From a virus, in IMG/VR virus record IMGVR_UViG_3300032215_000040, positions 1 through 23,995 of that record: a stretch of 23,995 bases of DNA; one strand, given 5' to 3'. Under the pieces are notes generated by a model. The model searched no databases. It was given only the letters and a program-made list of their open reading frames with translations, and was not told the DNA's origin. This document shows positions 14,556-20,265 of the stretch, one piece after another; within the stretch, counting starts at the first letter, position 1; every line of letters starts with the position of its first letter. The translations under genes were made by a program, and so were the position numbers.

Positions 14556-14847
14556 ATTCTATTTCTCCGTCAGTTTGTGGATCCGTTGTCTCGTGTCCGC
14601 ACCGTGAGCACTTGCGAAACCAGGACCCGAATCCGCATTGGGTACAAGTATAGCCTCGTCCAGTATCTCCAGGAGTGTAGGGATTGAGACTCTCCTCGAT
14701 AAAGCCCTCAGCCTTGAGAGCTCTAATATGATTTGGATTATCTACTGAGTACATACCCTGGCGATCAGCTGAGTACGTCACCTTGCCTGACTGCGAGTTA
14801 ATCTCTGTCTGCTTTACATATCCGTCACGTGGTACCAGTCGTGCCAT
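14533..14847 (-). CDS. Small zinc-ribbon protein after the capsid gene
   Basis: A 104-residue protein starting with ATG at 14845-14847, chosen because AGGAGG lies at the proper distance (14850-14855); an upstream in-frame start at 14949 would run back into the capsid gene and has no such site. Features: RLVPRDGYVKQTEINSQSG, then NPNHIRALKAEGFIEE, a motif I associate with small actinophage head genes, then C68-xx-C71 and C80-xx-C83 (YTCTQCGFGSWFRKCSRCG), a Cys4 zinc ribbon with a short loop. Acidic end. It may be a head decoration or completion protein or an assembly factor; function not known. Confidence 0.72.
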   Translation of the reverse strand: MARLVPRDGYVKQTEINSQSGKVTYSADRQGMYSVDNPNHIRALKAEGFIEESLNPYTPGDTGRGYTCTQCGFGSWFRKCSRCGHETTDPQTDGEIEYGDSGNQ

Positions 14848-14865
14848 TTTGCCTCCTATGAGTAA

Positions 14866-14891
14866 GGGGAGAGAGTTTGCACTCCCTCCCC
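14866..14891 (-). terminator. GNRA-looped hairpin after the capsid gene
   Basis: On the minus strand GGGGAGGGAGT (14881-14891) pairs with ACTCTCTCCCC (14866-14876) with one G-U pair, around a GCAA loop, a GNRA tetraloop. It begins 22 bases after the capsid stop and ends just before the next ribosome binding site. Only a short T-run follows, so it may be a 3' stabiliser of the capsid message rather than a strong terminator. Confidence 0.6.
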
Positions 14892-14912
14892 CTAGTCTAT
14901 TTAGTTTTTTAC

Positions 14913-16577
14913 TTACGCGTTGATGATACCTGACACTACACCGTTCCAAGCTGGAGCTGTGCAGAAGAAAGTACCGCGAAAATAAGTAGAAAATTCATAG
15001 GCAAACTGGGTCACAGGCCATTGAATCCCCATATAATCTTGAACGAGGTAGTTAGACCAAACATCAGAAACCTCTGTGTCTGGAATAGGAAGTGTCCAGC
15101 TAATTACTGGTGAGACTCCCTGTGGTAGCCAAGGGTGGACGATTAGATCCAGTGCCTTGCCTGTTACTTCGTTCACGATTCCACCAACGACTGATCCGTA
15201 GACCACGCCATTAGTTTCATCTTGAGAGATTTGTAGACGGTAGTTGCTGTTAGCAGCACCCTTAATAGCGTCAGATAGCTGCTTGCGATCTGAGCCGTTG
15301 ATAAGGATTGCGTCTGGATCAGCCTTTACAGCGTCATAGAGACCAGCGAATACCTTTTGATATTCCACGCCTGGATTAGTGTTGCTAAATGAGGCGTTGA
15401 TATCGTTGATATATCCTGAGTTAGATCCGAGGACTGTAGGCAGGATTCCGTCGTAGCCAGTTGCATAGGCTGAGGTGTCAGCGTTTGCACGTGAGGCTAG
15501 GATTGCGCTTGCAGTTGAGTAGACAAGAGTGTCGCCTACTGAGGCAGAGCCAGTTCCGACAATGTATGCAGTATTGCTCTTAAATGTTCCCTGGTACTTA
15601 GCGTTAGCTGTACCAGTTGTTGTACCGATATAGACGTTGTATCCGAGTGCTCCAGTGACGTCTGCGACGACAATCTTGAGAACTTGTGACGTTGTAGCTT
15701 GTGAGGCCACTGTAGGAACGATAGATTCACCGAATCCTGATCCTGAGATACCAGCGTCTGATGTTACGTAGATATAGTAGGTGTTGTTAGCTAGAGCTAC
15801 TTGACCTGTTGTAGCTGACGGTGCAGTGACAGTAACTGTAGGAGCTGCAAGAGCGCCTGAGTATCCGCTAGCTGTACCGCGAGCCATCAACATCATACGT
15901 TCTTCCATCAACATTGTTGCGTAAAGTGTTGAAGTTGAAGAAAGTTGACGTAGATCCTGGTATCCGAGACCAGAGAAGTTAGCGTCAAATGACACGCTAT
16001 CTGATAGTGAGTAGCTGTTGTATGGCAAGACTAGATCGTCAGCTGTGTACGAGATCTTAGGACCACGTTCGAAGGCGATTGAGCCAAATGAAGTGGTTGT
16101 AGATTCTGTGATACCAGGCCAGATATTGCCTTGACCGCCAGTGCCTGTACCTGTGTAGCCAGTTATACGCTTAACACGGTGGGAGGTACCAACACCCTTT
16201 TTACGAGGGATACGGTTACGTAGAGGAGTTGGACGTGGAGTCAGCAGCTTAGCTGGTGCTTCCAAGTCAAACGCTGCAAATGAGGTAGAGAGTGGAGAGG
16301 TAAGCGAAATATCCTTTTGGATATCTTGCATAGCTGTCCGTTGTGAGGCAATCGCGTTGTTTAGTCCAGCGAGAGCGTCAGGTGATAGAGACTTGTTATT
16401 AGCTAGCGCTTCGAGTGTAGCTACTGGGTCAGCTGCAGGAGCTTGTCCAGGTACAGTCGAGGCGTTGGAGAGTGACTTGCTGAGTTCAGCTGTGTACTCG
16501 TCCATTAGCTTTGCAGATTTTTTAGCAGAGCTGGCGTCTGAGAACAGGTCAGCTGCTTTTGGGGCATTTAGAGCCAT
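14913..16577 (-). CDS. Major capsid protein (HK97 fold) with inserted Ig-like domain
   Basis: A 554-residue capsid protein. Residues 1-110 are helical and charged (SAKLMDEYTAELSKSLSN, PDALAGLNNAIASQRTAMQD), like the scaffold-like delta domain that the prohead protease removes; a likely cut region is near residues 105-125 (LEAPAKLLTPRPTP). The HK97 body follows, including SFGSIAFERGPKISYTADDL and YQKVFAGLYDAVKADPDAIL. Residues 243-345 are an inserted Ig/fibronectin-like beta domain (APTVTVTAPSATTGQ, ANNTYYIYVTSDAG, GYNVYIGTT), which accounts for a length well above the usual 300-400. ATG at 16575-16577 has AAAGGA upstream. Neighbours are the protease on one side and head-tail genes on the other. 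Confidence 0.88.
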   Translation of the reverse strand: MALNAPKAADLFSDASSAKKSAKLMDEYTAELSKSLSNASTVPGQAPAADPVATLEALANNKSLSPDALAGLNNAIASQRTAMQDIQKDISLTSPLSTSFAAFDLEAPAKLLTPRPTPLRNRIPRKKGVGTSHRVKRITGYTGTGTGGQGNIWPGITESTTTSFGSIAFERGPKISYTADDLVLPYNSYSLSDSVSFDANFSGLGYQDLRQLSSTSTLYATMLMEERMMLMARGTASGYSGALAAPTVTVTAPSATTGQVALANNTYYIYVTSDAGISGSGFGESIVPTVASQATTSQVLKIVVADVTGALGYNVYIGTTTGTANAKYQGTFKSNTAYIVGTGSASVGDTLVYSTASAILASRANADTSAYATGYDGILPTVLGSNSGYINDINASFSNTNPGVEYQKVFAGLYDAVKADPDAILINGSDRKQLSDAIKGAANSNYRLQISQDETNGVVYGSVVGGIVNEVTGKALDLIVHPWLPQGVSPVISWTLPIPDTEVSDVWSNYLVQDYMGIQWPVTQFAYEFSTYFRGTFFCTAPAWNGVVSGIINA

Positions 16578-16595
16578 TTGGATCCTTTCGAGTGA

Positions 16596-18065
16596 TTAGT
16601 CCTCGTCAGTGGTGAGCTGTCCAGCCTTAGAGAGATATTCCTTCTCTAGTGCCTTATAGCCCTTGACGAGAATAGGGTCTGAGGTTGCTGCTGCCTTGAC
16701 ACGGTATTCCGTTGCCTTGGTCAGTAGCTCGTTGTTTGTTGTGACAGCTGCACGACCAGTCCGCTTTGGACCGCCAGCTACTGCTGCCGATTTTGCCGTG
16801 ACGAGCTCTGATTCAAGAGCTACCGCGTGTGCCTCAGCTGCCTTAGTTGCAGCTCGAAGTTCAGCGATCTCAGCCTTGACTGATTCAGTCGCACTCTTTA
16901 CAGCTTTCTCTACGATTTCAGCTACTGCCTCGTCGTCGAGAGATTCAGGTGCAGATACTTCCTCTGCAGGGGTTTCTACTGGGAGCTCAGCGTCTACTAG
17001 CTCAGGAGCGTCGTCGCCCTCAGCTGACTTAGGAGCTACGATCTCAGCTGTCGATACATCTGAGCGACCGTGAGAGTCGTCTACCTTGTGGCACCCGCAC
17101 TCTAGGCACTTTTCAGCTGTAGCTGACTTAGCCATAGTGCATTTGTCGCAGGGAGACTTATCGCAGCCACCGTCAGCCTTGCAGCCAGCGCAGCCGTCGC
17201 ACTCGCAATCAGACTTTGTCATATCTGTATCTGCTGATAGTCCTAGTACCTCGCTGACGTCTGAGTGAGGTGTTTCGCCTTCCTCAGTTTCACCGTCGTA
17301 CCAGTGGAATAAATGCTTTAGTGCGTCGAGTAGCTCGTCGATCGAGTCACGCTCGTCTGATCCACCCTCTGCCATTTCGCCAGCCTCAACGATGATGAGC
17401 TGAGCTAGTGCGCGTCGAGCTGTGTCGTATGCGCCCTGGTCAAACTTTACGGTGTCACCTACAGCAGACTTTTTGAGCTCTAGAATAGTTTCTACTAATG
17501 CTGATTTTTCCACTGGAGTCTCCGATACTGGTGTTTGATTACTAGAAAGTGTAACTGATTGGTCGCCCTCTATGAGCTCCTCGACCTGGGTCAGTGTGCT
17601 ATCGCCACCTACTGATTTAGCTAGCACTAGCTGGCAGGTAGGGTTAGCTGGTCTATCGACTAGTGATACCTCGACGATCTGACCGTCTACGATACGACCG
17701 TTAGCAGCCTTGTTATCGCGCACGATACGTGGTGCCTTGATACCAATAGAAAATCCCTTGAGTACCTTGTGCTCTACCTTTTTAATCGATCCCTCGTCCA
17801 CGACCTTAGCCGTGACGTAGTATCCGTCTTTCTTTTCCTCGTACTCTGTGGCGACGCCAGCTGCAATAGAGCTGTGCTGCTCACGAATATTTCCACCAGA
17901 CTTGAACCACTCTGGCATAGCTCGTCCAAGCCAGTCGTTGTCGCAGATTTGCTGGTCAATGTCCAGATCGTCGCTAGTTGCTTTCCCATAGACAGTCAGC
18001 GTTCCGTCGTCATTTTTGTCATATTTAATAATCTCCGCATAGGAGGTAGTGAAGTCTGTAGCCAT
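16596..18065 (-). CDS. Prohead protease fused to Cys-rich segment and scaffold-like coiled coil
   Basis: A 489-residue protein. Residues 1-150 form an HK97-type prohead protease (S78/U35 type): His in REQHS (H64), Ser in LKGFSIGIK (S106), and a third acidic residue in VEVSLVDRPANP (E132), the order expected for this serine protease. Residues 185-270 are mixed helical (DTARRALAQLIIVEAGEMAE, IDELLDALKHLFHWYDGE). Residues 287-326 hold ten Cys and one His in short spacings (CECDGCAGC, CDKSPCDKC, CLECGCH). Then an acidic stretch and a long coiled coil at about 375-430 end in a basic tail, like a scaffold. AGGAGA before ATG at 18063-18065. It is placed directly before the capsid gene. Protease call is firm. 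Confidence 0.85.
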   Translation of the reverse strand: MATDFTTSYAEIIKYDKNDDGTLTVYGKATSDDLDIDQQICDNDWLGRAMPEWFKSGGNIREQHSSIAAGVATEYEEKKDGYYVTAKVVDEGSIKKVEHKVLKGFSIGIKAPRIVRDNKAANGRIVDGQIVEVSLVDRPANPTCQLVLAKSVGGDSTLTQVEELIEGDQSVTLSSNQTPVSETPVEKSALVETILELKKSAVGDTVKFDQGAYDTARRALAQLIIVEAGEMAEGGSDERDSIDELLDALKHLFHWYDGETEEGETPHSDVSEVLGLSADTDMTKSDCECDGCAGCKADGGCDKSPCDKCTMAKSATAEKCLECGCHKVDDSHGRSDVSTAEIVAPKSAEGDDAPELVDAELPVETPAEEVSAPESLDDEAVAEIVEKAVKSATESVKAEIAELRAATKAAEAHAVALESELVTAKSAAVAGGPKRTGRAAVTTNNELLTKATEYRVKAAATSDPILVKGYKALEKEYLSKAGQLTTDED

Positions 18066-18072
18066 TTGTCTC

Positions 18073-18354
18073 CTAGTTACCAGAGTAGGTGATTACGATC
18101 GCACCTGCAGCTGTGCCAGCTGCTGAAACTGCATAAACCTGATCGTTGCCGTGTAGCCAGAGCTGGAAAGTCGCACCAGCTAAAATGACGTGTCCCTTAG
18201 TTGCGCCTGTAGCAGTAGTAGTGGAGTCACCAATCCAAATAGGAGCAGCGTCGCCATTTTGGATTTGTACAGCTGCTGTGCCAATGCCGTTTTGAACGGT
18301 AAATATCACGCTGGGTGCTGTAGAGGCTGTTGCGTTAATGTGAACTAGGGCCAT
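18073..18354 (-). CDS. Small beta-rich head-region protein, unknown
   Basis: A 93-residue protein starting with ATG at 18352-18354, AAGGAA upstream. The sequence is almost all beta strand and Ala/Thr/Gly: IFTVQNGIGTAAVQIQNGDA, APIWIGDSTTTATGATKGH, GATFQLWLHGNDQVYAVSAA. It lacks charged helices, which suits a small external capsid or decoration protein. Proteins with the PIWIGD motif occur in uncultured phage genomes at the same place, beside the protease, but I know no function. Its stop lies eight bases from the protease start. Confidence 0.6.
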   Translation of the reverse strand: MALVHINATASTAPSVIFTVQNGIGTAAVQIQNGDAAPIWIGDSTTTATGATKGHVILAGATFQLWLHGNDQVYAVSAAGTAAGAIVITYSGN

Positions 18355-18384
18355 AGAGATTCCTTATCTGCAGTGTATGAGTAG

Positions 18385-18413
18385 ATTGTAACGGTTTTAT
18401 TCTACACGCGTAA
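18385..18413 (-). promoter_or_regulatory. Candidate promoter before the small beta-rich gene
   Basis: TACAAT (18385-18390) resembles a -10 box and TTACGC (18408-18413) a poor -35 box, 17 bases apart. They lie in a 64-base gap, one of the few in the module, and would give a short leader with AAGGAA before the gene at 18073-18354, just ahead of protease and capsid genes that need high expression. Low confidence. Confidence 0.27.
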
Positions 18414-18418
18414 TCTCT

Positions 18419-18649
18419 TTAGCTGGAGGTAGCTCCACTAGGTAGGTATGACTCTACCTCTCCCTGGGTAGACTCCCAGATTTTGTCATTGCCTGCGAAG
18501 TACCACTGACGTACTCGATTTGTTTTCTCCCAGCCAGTGCCCTTGGGTATAGACCACTGCTGCTCAGATAGGAGTGTCGTGCCGTCAAAGGTCGCCCGAT
18601 AGATTGCAAATATGCCCTCTGAGTCCCTGCCTATAAAGTACTTTGTCAT
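18419..18649 (-). CDS. Small protein after MuF gene, unknown
   Basis: A 76-residue protein with GGAGGG before ATG at 18647-18649; the start overlaps the MuF gene stop (ATGA). It begins KYFIGRDSEGIFAIYRATFD and later has WSIPKGTGWEKTNRVRQWYF and KIWESTQGEVESYLP. Aromatic and polar, likely a small beta/alpha fold. Its location right after a MuF protein with a possible toxin-like domain makes an immunity or chaperone role worth testing, but the sequence itself does not indicate one. Confidence 0.58.
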   Translation of the reverse strand: MTKYFIGRDSEGIFAIYRATFDGTTLLSEQQWSIPKGTGWEKTNRVRQWYFAGNDKIWESTQGEVESYLPSGATSS

Positions 18650-20265
18650 AGCCCTCCCTCCTCTAGATAGTAGCGCACCTGTAATTTATTATCAACAAAC
18701 TTAGCAACCTTTGGAGTACCAAATCCCTGTAGTCCAGGAGGAGTAGATAGCGTTGCTGAATTAGCCACCATTTGAGCGTTCATAGCCTGAGCGCTAGAGG
18801 TGCTAGTGTCGTCGAGCTTACGATATACCTCATAGATTGGGTGATTAGTACTTTCTTTCATAGCCAGAGACTCAGCTGTATGGAACTGTAGTTCGATTTT
18901 CTGACCAGAGTGATCTGTAAGAGCTACGTTTACTCCCTTGTAGTTTGATCCCTCCTGCCAGTAATTTTTTACTCGTACATCAAATCCTCTGGCACGTAAA
19001 TCCTCAGTAACTGCACGTGCGCTGGCTGCATAGTCCTTTGGATCAGAAACCATTGTGTATCTAACAGCGTCGCTTACCTCACGAGCTGCACGAGCAACGT
19101 TGCCCTTATAGTCACGCCTAGCGTCGTCTGCAATTTTACGAGTGAGAGACTCGACTGTTTTCAGACGATTATTTAGCCCTGCTAGCTGAGTACCGTGAGT
19201 ACCTGCGAGCTCTCTCATAACGCTAGTAACACCAGGCTCAGCGTGTGACGCTTTTTCAAATATAGCCGTAGCGTGATAGGCAGCCTCGTGTTTAGACGTA
19301 GTTGAATCTCCACCGCCTGAGGTAAATCGTCCACCTGGGTCTCTAGCCTGAGACTCTGAGTACTTAGCTAGATCAGCTGCTACAGCCATATCAGCCTGGT
19401 CAGCGCTATCTCCACCGTCACCGTATCCAGTCATATCTGGCATTAGTGGCAGTAGGTCACACTGGCAGTTAGGGTGTACTGGAGGCTGTGTATCTCCAGA
19501 GTTAAACTCGTCGCCTAGATTTACTATCTGACCGTCATTATCTATGCAGTCGATATCGTCTGGCGCATTTACCGTCCACTCCACCTGCTCTACGCCATTG
19601 TCTGCGTAGCTCTGTACGTTAGCCTCGATCTTAGCTCGCTGTCCCTCAGTGATAGCTATAGTCAGAGCTCGTGAGGGGTCAGAAATAAAGTCGCCTAGCG
19701 AGTCAGCTATATCCTCAGGCGTCCAGCCCTTAGATATACCGTCAGCTAGAGCTGTGCCTAGTAGATCGTGCGTAGTGTCAGCTATACCGCGTGACTGAAT
19801 ATTTATATCACCCAGGAGTTTTTTTAGTCCACCTGGTGTATTGAGCAGTAGAGCTGCAGCCTCATTACCTGGCGTCCAGGTATCCCAATCTATAGAGAAG
19901 GTCGGATCAAATGCAGTTTGAGGATTTCCACTGACGCCTACTACTCCAGCCTTATCCAGGGATTTTTTAGACCTGGTGGCCTCTCTCATCTGCTCCTGAG
20001 CTGTATTTAGTCCCAGAGCGTAGAAATCCACGTAAGTTTTAGCTAATACTTTTTTGTATGCCTCTAGATCCAGGGAGACGTGAAGCATAGACCAGGCTCG
20101 TGCGCGAGCGCGATCCTGTGCGCGTGAGTCACTAGCTACTGGGTGAGTATCTAGATATCCAGCTACTACTCTGCTAGGAGTGATACTCGTAGCTAGAGCT
20201 GCTCTAATTTTGACTGCGCTACGTGCTGCTAGTCGCGCACTAGATCTGAGTGCGCCCTGGCTCAC
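18646..20265 (-). CDS. MuF-type minor head protein with RelA/SpoT-like C-terminal domain
   Basis: A 539-residue protein starting with GTG at 20263-20265, overlapping the portal stop (GTGA). Residues 1-275 are the MuF-type core: helical body, IAITEGQRAKIEANVQSYAD, a W...C region (EWTVNAPDDIDCIDND), and the closing PPVHPNCQCD (residues 261-270), which is diagnostic. Residues 301-319 are a linker nearly identical to one in the portal. Residues about 365-485 look like a RelA/SpoT nucleotidyltransferase: VESLTRKIADDARRD, VSDAVRYTMVSDPKDYA, then NYKGVNVALTD and KIELQFHTAESLAMK, in the place of the family's strand pairs and E-x-Q-x-R/H-T block. By family knowledge MuF proteins are inside the virion and may carry toxin domains. 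The enzyme call is fair, not certain. Confidence 0.8.
   Translation of the reverse strand: MSQGALRSSARLAARSAVKIRAALATSITPSRVVAGYLDTHPVASDSRAQDRARARAWSMLHVSLDLEAYKKVLAKTYVDFYALGLNTAQEQMREATRSKKSLDKAGVVGVSGNPQTAFDPTFSIDWDTWTPGNEAAALLLNTPGGLKKLLGDINIQSRGIADTTHDLLGTALADGISKGWTPEDIADSLGDFISDPSRALTIAITEGQRAKIEANVQSYADNGVEQVEWTVNAPDDIDCIDNDGQIVNLGDEFNSGDTQPPVHPNCQCDLLPLMPDMTGYGDGGDSADQADMAVAADLAKYSESQARDPGGRFTSGGGDSTTSKHEAAYHATAIFEKASHAEPGVTSVMRELAGTHGTQLAGLNNRLKTVESLTRKIADDARRDYKGNVARAAREVSDAVRYTMVSDPKDYAASARAVTEDLRARGFDVRVKNYWQEGSNYKGVNVALTDHSGQKIELQFHTAESLAMKESTNHPIYEVYRKLDDTSTSSAQAMNAQMVANSATLSTPPGLQGFGTPKVAKFVDNKLQVRYYLEEGGL
19309..19365 (-). repeat. 19-residue linker repeat, MuF copy
   Basis: MuF residues 301-319 read KYSESQARDPGGRFTSGGG, following the structural HPNCQC core and preceding the RelA/SpoT-like region. 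See the portal copy at 21210-21266. Confidence 0.75.

Noticed and set aside
14848-14949. Upstream start for the zinc-ribbon gene at 14949
   Set aside because: It would run through the capsid gene end and the hairpin; the ATG at 14845-14847 has a perfect AGGAGG.
16663-17073. Plus-strand frame of 136 codons opposite the protease gene
   Set aside because: Low-complexity Ser/Ala reading of the complementary strand; no ribosome binding site; the minus-strand gene has catalytic motifs.
17774-17989. Minus-strand frame of 71 codons inside the protease gene
   Set aside because: It overlaps entirely with the protease catalytic region in another frame and has no ribosome binding site.
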